From the NCBI GenBank assembly GCA_900754075.1, contig CAAEBN010000004.1, positions 1-24,612 of the forward strand: DNA of 24,612 nucleotides. Reading direction: 5' to 3'. Made by a program: the position numbers and the translations under genes. Positions within the stretch are counted from its first letter, which is position 1; each line of letters begins with the position of its first letter. The stretch comes from an uncultured Collinsella sp. GTDB taxonomy: Bacteria; Actinomycetota; Coriobacteriia; Coriobacteriales; Coriobacteriaceae. Shown one piece after another: positions 1-7,008 of this stretch. The notes beneath the pieces are model-generated. The model saw only the letters and a list, made by a program, of their open reading frames with translations. It searched no databases and was not told where the DNA came from.

Positions 1-119
1 CTTTCCTTTCGTCGAATATCTAGGCACTGACGATTCTAGGCGATGGCCCTCCCTTGCTTCTTACACCACGACTGTGCGCGCTACCCGGAACCCGGTCCAA
101 ATTGAGTTATTGCGCTGTG
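1..119 (-). other. Intergenic region downstream of argD, with a Shine-Dalgarno-like site at the window edge
   Basis: No gene is visible in these 119 bases. Read on the minus strand, the last bases before the window edge are CGACGAAAGGAAAG. This shares the run CGACGAAAGG with the leader just upstream of the argD start (around 1410-1422). I infer that another minus-strand gene, probably a further arginine gene such as argF, starts just outside the window. I see no convincing terminator between argD and this edge, which fits the operon continuing. Confidence 0.4.
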
Positions 120-1403
120 TTAGGCCAAAACGTCCGACAAAATCTCGATCAGGCTGTCCACGTCGGCTTCTTCGCAGACAAGCGGCGGCAGGAAACGCAG
201 CGTGTGGGCACCAGTAGCGTTAATCACGGCGCCGGCGGCCAGCGCGCGGGCAACAATATCATGCGCATCGCCCGCAGCGTCATCCAGATCGCAGCCGAGC
301 ATTAAGCCGCGACCGCGTACCTCGGTAACGTGCGGAAGCTTGGCCAGCGCCTGCTCCATATAAGCACCCACCTTGGCGGCATGCTCAGCGTAGTCGCCGC
401 GCACAAGCGCGGAGAGCGTCGCGGCGCACGCCGCGACAGCCAAGCAACTACCGCCAAAGGTCGAGCCGTGGTCGCCCGGCTTAAACACGTCGGCGATCTC
501 CTTCTTTGCCACCACGGCACCCATGGGGACGCCGTCGGCGATGCCCTTGGCAAGACTCATGATGTCGGGCTCCACGCCATAGGTCTGGAATGCAAACGGC
601 TTGCCGGAGCGGAAGATGCCACACTGGACCTCGTCGGCGATAAGAACGGCACCCACCTCGTGTGCCAAGTCGCGCGCTGCCGCCATAAACTCCTCGGTCA
701 TGGGGTGCACACCGCTCTCGCCCTGAATCGGCTCGAGCATGACGGCGCAAATCTCGCTTCCCAGCTGCTTAAAGATTGCACGCAGCTCATCGACATCGTT
801 GGGTGTGCAGGCCACAAAGCCGCCCGGCAGCGGGCGGAAGCTATCCTGCAGCCAATCCTGCATGGTGGCGGCAATGGTCTCGAGCGTACGGCCGTGGAAG
901 CCGCCGCGCATGCATACGATGGTGTTGCCGCCGTTACCAGCACGCTTGGCGTACAGACGCGCGAGCTTCATCGAGCCCTCGTTGGCTTCAGCACCAGAAT
1001 TGGCAAAGAACGTCTCCCACACCTGCTCGCCCGCCGTCGGAGCGCCGAGCGCAGCGGCCGTGGTCTCATCGTCGGCAGCAATCGCGTCGGCAAGCACGCG
1101 CGCACCGTCCGCATCATCGTTAGCGAGCTTGGACAGCAGCGCCGCGACCTGGCCACGCTGCTCGATGAAGAAGTAGTTGGAGACATGCATGAGCTTTTTG
1201 GTCTGCGCCTCGAGCGCCGAGAGCACTGCAGCGTTGCCGTGGCCAAGGCTGCACACACCGATACCGGCAAGAAAATCAAGATACTCACGGCCGTCATCGC
1301 CGACGAGCTTCATACCGTGACCTTCGACAAACTCTACCGGCGAGCGGCCAAAGGTATGCATAACGTAGTGGGATTCGAGCGATTGTTGAGCAGCAAGTGA
1401 CAT
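120..1403 (-). CDS. argD: Acetylornithine aminotransferase
   Basis: This PLP enzyme exchanges an amino group between glutamate and N-acetylglutamate semialdehyde to give N-acetylornithine, the fourth step of arginine synthesis in the cytoplasm. The 427 residues carry the class-III aminotransferase signature: NSGAEANE at 135-142 and GGFHGRT at 167-173 for cofactor-phosphate and ring contacts, EPIQGESGV at 224-232, ADEVQCGIFRSG at 256-267 with the PLP-nitrogen Asp at 257, and Lys286 in SLAKGIADG as the expected Schiff-base lysine. An acidic, Ala-rich stretch at about 93-127 looks like an insertion compared with the usual 390-400 residues. The ATG is preceded by AAAGG. It lies 64 bp after argB and is the last arg gene in the window. 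The family also includes ornithine and succinylornithine transaminases; the neighbours favour argD. Confidence 0.93.
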   Translation of the reverse strand: MSLAAQQSLESHYVMHTFGRSPVEFVEGHGMKLVGDDGREYLDFLAGIGVCSLGHGNAAVLSALEAQTKKLMHVSNYFFIEQRGQVAALLSKLANDDADGARVLADAIAADDETTAAALGAPTAGEQVWETFFANSGAEANEGSMKLARLYAKRAGNGGNTIVCMRGGFHGRTLETIAATMQDWLQDSFRPLPGGFVACTPNDVDELRAIFKQLGSEICAVMLEPIQGESGVHPMTEEFMAAARDLAHEVGAVLIADEVQCGIFRSGKPFAFQTYGVEPDIMSLAKGIADGVPMGAVVAKKEIADVFKPGDHGSTFGGSCLAVAACAATLSALVRGDYAEHAAKVGAYMEQALAKLPHVTEVRGRGLMLGCDLDDAAGDAHDIVARALAAGAVINATGAHTLRFLPPLVCEEADVDSLIEILSDVLA

Positions 1404-1467
1404 GGGATGCCTTTCGTCGAGCGCCGGGCGGCGCGGGCTATGGGTGTTAGGATGCGGCGCCAGGACC

Positions 1468-2448
1468 TTAAACCGTCTGGAGCTTCTCGACCTCGTCGAG
1501 GTTCTCGGTCAGGCGCGCCGCAAACGTCGAAAGCGGGTGCGGGTGCGTATCGAACTCGTAGGCCGTCTCAGTGGAGTGGATCACGGTACCGACGCCAGCA
1601 TCGGTCAGCAGCTCCAGCAGCAGCGAGTGCGGCGTCGTGCCGTTGATGATGTGGGCTCGGAACACGCCAGCGGTAAGCGCATCGACGGCCGCACGCAGTT
1701 TAGGAATCATGCCCTTATCGACCTCTCCGCCATAGAGCATCTCGTTAACCTCATCGAGCGTCAGGTTGGAGATGAGCGAATCCTTGTCGCTAAAGTCCTT
1801 GTACAGACCGTCGACATCGGTCAAAAAAATCGCCTTGTGCGCATGAAGCGCCGCCGCAACGGCGCCGGCGGCGGTATCGGCGTTGATGTTGAAGAAGCCA
1901 CCGTCCTCCCCCGCTGCGACCGTGGCGATAACGGGAATGTACTCGCTGTCGAGCAGGCGCTCGATATAGTCGGTGTTGACGTGCGTAACCTTGCCTACGC
2001 GGCCGAGCTCTGGGTCGAGTGGCTCGGCGATAAGGGTACCGGCGTCGCTGCCGGACACGCCCACGGCCAGGTTGCCGTGGTGGTTGAGCGCCGCGACCAG
2101 CTCCTGATTGACCTTGCCGCCCAGCACCTCGCGCACGATATCCATGGTGGCAGGCGTAGTCACGCGCTGGCCGTTCTTAAACTCGACGGGGATGTCGTAG
2201 TGGCTGAGCGCCTCGTTGATGGCCTTGCCGCCACCGTGCACGATAACAGGGCGCATGCCGATAATCTTGAGCAGAACGATGTCGCTCATCACGTCACGAC
2301 GCAGCTGCTCGTCGACCATGGCGGCACCGCCGTACTTGATAACGACCGTCTTACCGGTCAGGTTCTTAATCCACGGCAGCGCCTCGAACAGCAGCTGCGC
2401 GGTAACTTCGTTGGATTCGCTCGAGCGACAATCGCGTGCGAACTTCAT
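1468..2448 (-). CDS. argB: Acetylglutamate kinase
   Basis: This amino-acid kinase phosphorylates N-acetylglutamate with ATP, the second step of arginine synthesis. I chose the ATG at 2448 because GAGG sits six bases upstream; the frame stays open further upstream but there it would run into the end of argJ without a ribosome site. The 326-residue product has the phosphate-binding KYGG (38-41) and HGGGK (71-75) loops, the acetylglutamate-binding segment NINADTAAG (187-195), LTDVDGLYKD (209-218) and the nucleotide-site Lys in KGMIPK (245-250). The family fold normally ends near GVGTVI (285-290). Here about 36 extra residues follow, ending in an acidic helix-like LTENLDEVEKL. That tail is unusual but may be lineage-specific. 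It lies 81 bp after argJ in the same operon. This is normally the feedback-controlled enzyme of routes that recycle acetyl groups through argJ. Confidence 0.93.
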   Translation of the reverse strand: MKFARDCRSSESNEVTAQLLFEALPWIKNLTGKTVVIKYGGAAMVDEQLRRDVMSDIVLLKIIGMRPVIVHGGGKAINEALSHYDIPVEFKNGQRVTTPATMDIVREVLGGKVNQELVAALNHHGNLAVGVSGSDAGTLIAEPLDPELGRVGKVTHVNTDYIERLLDSEYIPVIATVAAGEDGGFFNINADTAAGAVAAALHAHKAIFLTDVDGLYKDFSDKDSLISNLTLDEVNEMLYGGEVDKGMIPKLRAAVDALTAGVFRAHIINGTTPHSLLLELLTDAGVGTVIHSTETAYEFDTHPHPLSTFAARLTENLDEVEKLQTV

Positions 2449-2529
2449 AGTCTGCCTCGTCTTTCGTGTAGCTATCGCGCCGCACCTCGTTGCCCGCGAT
2501 TGCAGCGGGGCGCGCGGCACATCGGGAGT

Positions 2530-3795
2530 CTAGGAACGGTAGTCGCCGTTAATGGAGATGTACTCGTGCGTGAGGTCGCAAGTCCACACGGTGGTCGCCG
2601 CGTCCCCTGCGCCCAGGTCTGCCGAGATCACAATCTCGGGCGCCTCAAAACGTCGCAGGGCTTCGTCCTCATCGAAGGGAACCGTCAGGCCATCGCGACA
2701 GACGGGCATACCCATCATATCGATGGACACATCTTCTTGGTTAAACTGCACACCGCACTTACCGAGCGCCATGGCAACGCGGCCCCAGTTGCAATCGTGG
2801 CCGGCAATGCAGGTCTTGACGAGCGGCGAGTTGGCGACGGCACGAGCGGCGATATCGGCCTCCTCGTCGTTCACGGCGCCGGTGACGTTAACCGTCACGA
2901 GCTTGGATGCGCCCTCGCCATCTGCGGCGATGTTGCGCGCCAAGCTCTCGCACACCTCATGCACGGCAAAGGCTAGCTCGTCGAAGGCGTCAGAGCCCCC
3001 GACAATAGGCTCGGCATTTGCGGCAGCGCCGGAAGCGAGCATGATGCAGGTGTCGTTGGTCGAGGTGTCGGAATCGACCGTTACCTTGTTGAAGGTCTGT
3101 TTGACGGTCGAGAGTAGCAGGGAGTGGAGCGCCTCCGGCTCGACGGGGGCATCGGTAGTAATGACCGCGATCATGGTGGCCATATTGGGCATGATCATGC
3201 CCGAGCCCTTGCACATGCCGCCCACCGTATAAGCGTTGCCCGCATGGCCCGCGGCCTCACTACGATAGCGAACGGCGCACTCCTTGGAGTGGGTATCGGT
3301 GGTCATGATGGCACGGGCGGCATCGGCGCCACCATGAGCGGAGAGCGCCTCATAAGCTGCCGGAATCGCCGTCTCAAACGTGTCGATCGGCAGAATCTGA
3401 CCAATTACGCCCGTGGAGGCGACCAAAATCTGCTGGGGCTCGCAGCCGATGACCTGCGAGGCGATGTTGCAGGTCTCGCGCGCGCAGACAAGGCCGGTCT
3501 CGCCCGTGGCGGCGTTCGCGTTGCCGGAGTTGATTGAAACACCGGCGATGATGCCATAGCCCTTGTCCGCACCGCCCAGGTTGGCACGACTCACCTGCAC
3601 GGGCGCCGCGCAAAAGCGGTTGGTCGTAAACACGCCGGCGCCGGGACAGGGCTTATCGGGCACGACGAGCGCGTAATCCAGGCGCTCGGGATTCTTGCGG
3701 AATCCGGCATGGATGCCCGCCGCCTTAAAGCCGGCTGCCGCCGTTACGCCGCCCTCTACGGCACGAATTTTGATATCGAACTGCTCAGCATTCAT
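2530..3795 (-). CDS. argJ: Bifunctional ornithine acetyltransferase / N-acetylglutamate synthase
   Basis: ArgJ transfers the acetyl group from N-acetylornithine to glutamate, regenerating N-acetylglutamate; bifunctional members also use acetyl-CoA. The 421-residue precursor has INSGNANAATG (88-98), the oxyanion-loop segment STGVIG (127-132) and KGSGMIMPNMATM (196-208). In this family the precursor cleaves itself before the Thr of the MATM motif (Thr207 here), which becomes the N-terminal nucleophile of the beta chain. The C-terminus YISINGDYRS matches the conserved family end. It lies 134 bp after argC, behind a terminator-like structure. AAGGAG precedes the ATG by 11 bases, a slightly long spacing. 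Its presence points to the cyclic acetyl-recycling pathway, with no argE needed; whether it also makes acetylglutamate from acetyl-CoA cannot be told from sequence alone. Confidence 0.93.
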   Translation of the reverse strand: MNAEQFDIKIRAVEGGVTAAAGFKAAGIHAGFRKNPERLDYALVVPDKPCPGAGVFTTNRFCAAPVQVSRANLGGADKGYGIIAGVSINSGNANAATGETGLVCARETCNIASQVIGCEPQQILVASTGVIGQILPIDTFETAIPAAYEALSAHGGADAARAIMTTDTHSKECAVRYRSEAAGHAGNAYTVGGMCKGSGMIMPNMATMIAVITTDAPVEPEALHSLLLSTVKQTFNKVTVDSDTSTNDTCIMLASGAAANAEPIVGGSDAFDELAFAVHEVCESLARNIAADGEGASKLVTVNVTGAVNDEEADIAARAVANSPLVKTCIAGHDCNWGRVAMALGKCGVQFNQEDVSIDMMGMPVCRDGLTVPFDEDEALRRFEAPEIVISADLGAGDAATTVWTCDLTHEYISINGDYRS

Positions 3796-3821
3796 CGTCT
3801 TTATGACTCCTTATATCAAAC

Positions 3822-3900
3822 AAAAAATGGGCATCGGTTGGTGCGCCATGCCAGCCACAATCATGAGACCAGCTTAAGAGTGGCGCCCCACTCGATGCCC
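3822..3900 (-). terminator. Terminator-like or attenuator structure between argC and argJ
   Basis: Read on the minus strand, GGGCATCG (3900-3893) pairs perfectly with CGATGCCC (3836-3829), followed by A and six Ts (3827-3822). The enclosed 56 nt contains a smaller hairpin, AGTGG/CCACT (3892-3879). It begins 30 bases after the argC stop and its T-tract ends 26 bases before the argJ start. This has the form of a Rho-independent terminator with a branched loop. Placed inside the operon, it could set the ratio of argC to argJBD or act as an attenuator. The pairing is visible; any function is inferred. Confidence 0.5.
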
Positions 3901-3929
3901 GACTACCAAATCGCTAACAATCGAATGTG

Positions 3930-5000
3930 CTACACCGGGCACGCCACTGTGGGCAAGCCTCGTCGCTCGTCAAAACCAAAGACGATATTGGCGCACTGGA
4001 CCGCCTGGCCTGCTGCGCCCTTGCACAGATTGTCGATGGCGCCCGTAGCCACCAGAACGCCCGCGCGCTTGTTGAGCGCGAGGCCGATCTGGGCGGCGTT
4101 GGTGCCGACGACCGAAGCCGTCTTGGGCTGCTGGCCGGCATCGAGTACGCGCACGAAGGTGCGACCGGCGTAGAACTGCTTGTAATGGTCGACAACGTCC
4201 TCAAGGGTCAAGGTATCAATAGCCTGCGGCGTAAGCGGCATCGTCACCGTAGAGAGCAGGCCGCGCTTGAGCGGTGCCAGATGCGGGGTGAAGACGATGC
4301 GGTCGGTTAGGCCCAAGATCTGCTCGATTTCGGGCGTGTGACGATGCTTGCCCACGCCATAGGCCTCCAGGTTTTCGTCCGCGCTGCAAAAATGCGTACG
4401 GGCGTTGCAGGACTTACCGGCGCCCGTTACACCGCTGATAGCATCAACGATCACGGGGCCGCTCTGGGCGACCCAGCCGGCGCGCACGGCAGGCGCGGCG
4501 GCAAGGCTCGTTGCGGTGGGATAGCAACCGGCGCAGGCGACCAGTACGGGCTTGCCATCGGCGCGGTCGGATGCAGCGGTCTCCAAATCCTGGCAGAACA
4601 GTTCGGGCAGACCAAAGGCACGGGTCTTGAGCAACTCGGGGCTCGTGTGTTCGGCGGCATACCAGGCCTCAAAGGTGGCCGGATCGCTCAGGCGATAGTC
4701 GGCCGAGAGGTCAATGCAGGAGACTCCCGCGGCAAGCAGGGCGGGCACCTGCGCCATGGCAGCCGTGTGCGGCACGGCCAAAAAGACCGCGTCGCAGTTC
4801 TTGAGCTCGGGGGCATCATGCGTCGTGAAGACAAGATCGCTTACGCCGGCGAAGCTCGGGTACACCGTAGACAACGGCTGGCCGGCATCGGCGTTGGACG
4901 TAATGGCAGCAAGTTCAAACTCGGGATGACCGAGGACGAGGCGAATGAGCTCGGCACCGGCATATCCAGCCGCACCGACGATTCCAACCTTTAATGACAT
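3930..5000 (-). CDS. argC: N-acetyl-gamma-glutamyl-phosphate reductase
   Basis: ArgC reduces N-acetylglutamyl phosphate with NADPH to the semialdehyde, the third step of arginine synthesis. The 356-residue product begins with the Rossmann signature VGIVGAAGYAGAEL (5-18). It carries the catalytic cysteine at position 159 in AGCYPTA, the AISGVTGAGK segment (186-195), a KHRHTPEI motif (217-224) that holds the proposed catalytic histidine, and a C-terminal NLCKGAAGQAVQ. Length and motifs are typical of the full-length type. AAGGAG sits about seven bases before the ATG at 5000. It is the first gene of argC-argJ-argB-argD and has a possible ArgR operator about 90-125 bp upstream. Confidence 0.94.
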   Translation of the reverse strand: MSLKVGIVGAAGYAGAELIRLVLGHPEFELAAITSNADAGQPLSTVYPSFAGVSDLVFTTHDAPELKNCDAVFLAVPHTAAMAQVPALLAAGVSCIDLSADYRLSDPATFEAWYAAEHTSPELLKTRAFGLPELFCQDLETAASDRADGKPVLVACAGCYPTATSLAAAPAVRAGWVAQSGPVIVDAISGVTGAGKSCNARTHFCSADENLEAYGVGKHRHTPEIEQILGLTDRIVFTPHLAPLKRGLLSTVTMPLTPQAIDTLTLEDVVDHYKQFYAGRTFVRVLDAGQQPKTASVVGTNAAQIGLALNKRAGVLVATGAIDNLCKGAAGQAVQCANIVFGFDERRGLPTVACPV

Positions 5001-5085
5001 ATCAGACTCCTTGTCTGCAGTTATGCACCAATGCGCATCCCGCAGCCGTCGTTATGAAGTGGGTTGAAACTTTAGCACCAAAAGA

Positions 5086-5125
5086 TGCATATATACGCAA
5101 ATCTTTTACATATTCATGCATTGAA
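5086..5125 (-). promoter_or_regulatory. Possible ArgR operator (ARG boxes) upstream of argC
   Basis: Two AT-rich near-palindromes stand out in an otherwise GC-rich region: TGCATATATACGCA (5086-5099, one mismatched pair) and TTCATGCATTGAA (5113-5125). Between and within them, the minus strand reads CATGAATATGTAAAAG, which resembles the CATGAAT half of Gram-positive ARG boxes. ArgR binding to paired 18-bp imperfect palindromes upstream of argC is established in several bacteria. The spacing here (centres about 26 bp apart) is not the classical 21 bp, so this is tentative. No argR gene is in the window. Confidence 0.35.
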
Positions 5126-5167
5126 ACAGTCCCGACACATTCACTCGAAGGAATTGACAAATGAATA

Positions 5168-5220
5168 CGGGCCCCATATTGCCCAGTGCACCTTACGGTG
5201 ACGTTGCAATGTGGGGCCCG
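5168..5220 (-). terminator. Nested hairpin terminator after the second PNPOx-like gene
   Basis: CGGGCCCCATATTGC (5168-5182) pairs with GCAATGTGGGGCCCG (5206-5220), with one G-U pair. The loop contains a second hairpin, GTGCACC/GGTGAC around a TTAC turn. It begins 45 bases after the stop codon of the gene ending at 5266 and separates it from the argC promoter region. The minus strand has no strong T-tract after it, so it may work as a barrier or RNA-end stabiliser more than as a classical intrinsic terminator. Confidence 0.6.
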
Positions 5221-5265
5221 CTTCATGCGAGAATTTGAATTGTCGAAGCTTGCTGAGAGACTCGT

Positions 5266-5676
5266 TTAGAGCTCGACCGGCACCCATTCGTCATGGTTGC
5301 AGATAAAGGCCTCGGGTTCCTCCACGCTAAAGAAGACGAGCGTGGGATCGTCTGCGCCCTCGTAGCGCTCGCCTAGGCGCTCCAGGTGCTTCCAGCCTGC
5401 CTCTCGCATATCGGGAGCGGCTTGGTCATCCAGACCCGCACGCCCGCGCAAGATGAGCCAGCCATGGCCCGGCCACCAACTCGTGGCCTCAAAGCGTTGA
5501 TTTTGCAGCAGCTCTTGCCACACGTCTTTGGTGCGCGCCGTTACAAACCACAGCTTGCCGTCCTGGATCTGCGCAAACGAAAACGGACGCACATGCGGCT
5601 GTCCGTCAACGCTCGTCGCCAAATACCATGCCGGCACCGACGTCAGATACTCCAACACCGTATTCAATCCGTCCAT
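5266..5676 (-). CDS. Pyridoxamine 5'-phosphate oxidase-like split-barrel flavoprotein (second of a tandem pair)
   Basis: The 136-residue product matches the PNPOx-like split-barrel family: small proteins that usually bind FMN (sometimes F420 or haem) and act as reductases or oxidases in the cytoplasm. Visible hallmarks are VPAWYLAT near residues 15-22, HVRPFSFAQIQDGKLWF (a typical flavin-phosphate strand with Arg), a TKDVWQEL helix, and a C-terminal VFFSVEEPEAF strand. I chose the ATG at 5676 because AGGAGG lies four bases upstream; the GTG five codons earlier contains that ribosome site. It is paralogous to the next gene upstream, 54 bp away, and probably co-transcribed with it. The substrate is unknown. 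Adjacency to a riboflavin-uptake operon fits an FMN cofactor but does not prove it. Confidence 0.85.
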   Translation of the reverse strand: MDGLNTVLEYLTSVPAWYLATSVDGQPHVRPFSFAQIQDGKLWFVTARTKDVWQELLQNQRFEATSWWPGHGWLILRGRAGLDDQAAPDMREAGWKHLERLGERYEGADDPTLVFFSVEEPEAFICNHDEWVPVEL

Positions 5677-5730
5677 GTGTCCTCCTGGCACTAGTCTTTT
5701 TGGGTCGGGGCTGTTTTAGCTACCCTAGGG

Positions 5731-6177
5731 CTAAAGCTCCAGGCGCTCCTCGCTGCCGTCGATATCACAGAAACGGGCGGCGATATTTCGCACCGAGAAA
5801 AACGCAAGGCGACCGTCGTTGGCACTATCGTGTTGCTCGCCGATGCCCACCATGTGCTTAAAGCCCGCCTGGCGCACCCGGTCGCTCACGACCGCGTCGT
5901 CCTCGAGCGCGGCCTCGCCGGTCAGCACAATCCAACACTCCCCCGGTTTCCAACCCGAAACCTCAAACTTGGGGTTCGCGCTGAGCTCGGCCCACACGTC
6001 CTTATCGCGCGAGGTGCAAAACCACAGCTTGCCATCATCGACCATGGCAAACGAGAACGGCCTCACGCGCGGCTGATGTCCGTCCGTCACGTCGATCGTG
6101 GAGAGATACCACGCCGGAATACGCCTGAGATACGAACAGGCGCGCTCGAGCTGCGCCGTACGGTCGTTGTCGGTCAT
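5731..6177 (-). CDS. Pyridoxamine 5'-phosphate oxidase-like split-barrel flavoprotein (first of a tandem pair)
   Basis: This 148-residue protein is a clear paralogue of the gene that follows it. Both share PAWYL(A/S)T, (R/H)VRPFSFA, DGKLWF, KDVW.EL, a Trp-Lys/Trp-Pro-Gly turn and a C-terminal FFSV strand. This layout is the PNPOx-like FMN-binding split barrel. GGAAAGGGG precedes the ATG at 6177. Only 30 bases separate it from the ecfT stop, so it probably belongs to the transcript controlled by the FMN riboswitch. A short hairpin (TTTAGC/GCTAAA, 5715-5735) overlaps its stop codon. No catalytic substrate can be assigned; family members reduce quinones, azo dyes, nitro compounds or biliverdin-like molecules, or act in pyridoxal salvage. 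Confidence 0.85.
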   Translation of the reverse strand: MTDNDRTAQLERACSYLRRIPAWYLSTIDVTDGHQPRVRPFSFAMVDDGKLWFCTSRDKDVWAELSANPKFEVSGWKPGECWIVLTGEAALEDDAVVSDRVRQAGFKHMVGIGEQHDSANDGRLAFFSVRNIAARFCDIDGSEERLEL

Positions 6178-6207
6178 AGGGACCCCTTTCCTGCGCTCGA
6201 ATCGCGC

Positions 6208-7008
6208 CTAAACAAGTTGAAGATTGATGACGATGACGCAGATGAGCAGCAACGCCGTCACCACCGCCGCCAACGCGTCGCCGCGGCCAAATGCAAGCGC
6301 ATGCAGACGTGGGCGGCCCTGCTCGCCATGATAGCAACGGGCATCCATGGCGGCAGACAACGTCTCGGCATGACGGAACACGCCCGTGAACAGTGGAATC
6401 GCCACACTGCCGAGCATACGCACGCCGCCGAGCGGGCCACCCGTTACGCGTGCACCGCGGCTTGCCTGCGCGTCCGCCGTCTGCTTCATCTCGGTGGCAA
6501 ACTGCGGCATAAAGCGCAACGCGATGCCCATGATCATGCCGAGCTCATGCGCAGGGAGCCCCACGCGCGCAAACGGTGCGAGCAGACGCTCAAAGCCCGC
6601 GGTGAGGTCGAGCGTAGGCGTGGTGAGCGTAATGGCGCTCATGCCGGCCATCATCAGGGTCAGGCGACACGCCATAAAGGCGGCAGAACGCAGTGAGCCC
6701 TCGCTTATCTGCAGAAAGCCGAGCTGCCACAGGATGCGCCCACTCTGATCGGTAAACAAGTTGAGCACCGCGACCACGACGACGATTGCCAGCAGCGGCG
6801 CCATCGACGACAGAACGCGACGAGCCGGCACCCGGGACACGGCATAGATCAGCACGACGAAAATTGCGACAGGAGCCAGTCCGCGGAAGCCGCCGACGGT
6901 CAGCGTCGTGATTAAAAACACAAAGCCCAGGAGCAGCTTGGTGCGCGGATCCAGGCGATGGATCGCACTATCGCTCGGATAGTAGCTGCCAAACGAAAAC
7001 GCCTCCAT
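6208..7008 (-). CDS. ecfT: ECF transporter transmembrane coupling subunit EcfT
   Basis: EcfT is the membrane scaffold of energy-coupling-factor vitamin importers. It links the two ATPase domains to the substrate-binding S-component. The 266-residue product starts with the family hallmark HRLDPRTKLLLG (17-28), has about five or six hydrophobic segments, and ends its cytoplasmic helices with two small ATPase-coupling motifs of the Ala-Arg-Gly type: ASRGA (182-186) and DARCY (222-226). Its ATG overlaps the ecfA stop by one base (TAATG), so the two are translationally coupled. The order ribU-ecfA-ecfT under an FMN riboswitch implies riboflavin as a substrate. EcfT modules can also serve other S-components encoded elsewhere (group II ECF), which the sequence cannot exclude. 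Confidence 0.92.
   Translation of the reverse strand: MEAFSFGSYYPSDSAIHRLDPRTKLLLGFVFLITTLTVGGFRGLAPVAIFVVLIYAVSRVPARRVLSSMAPLLAIVVVVAVLNLFTDQSGRILWQLGFLQISEGSLRSAAFMACRLTLMMAGMSAITLTTPTLDLTAGFERLLAPFARVGLPAHELGMIMGIALRFMPQFATEMKQTADAQASRGARVTGGPLGGVRMLGSVAIPLFTGVFRHAETLSAAMDARCYHGEQGRPRLHALAFGRGDALAAVVTALLLICVIVINLQLV

Noticed and set aside
5002..5226. A 74-codon minus-strand frame in the argC upstream region, possible leader peptide
   Set aside because: It covers the PNPOx terminator and putative ARG boxes, has no good ribosome site at its start and no run of arginine codons expected for an arginine leader.
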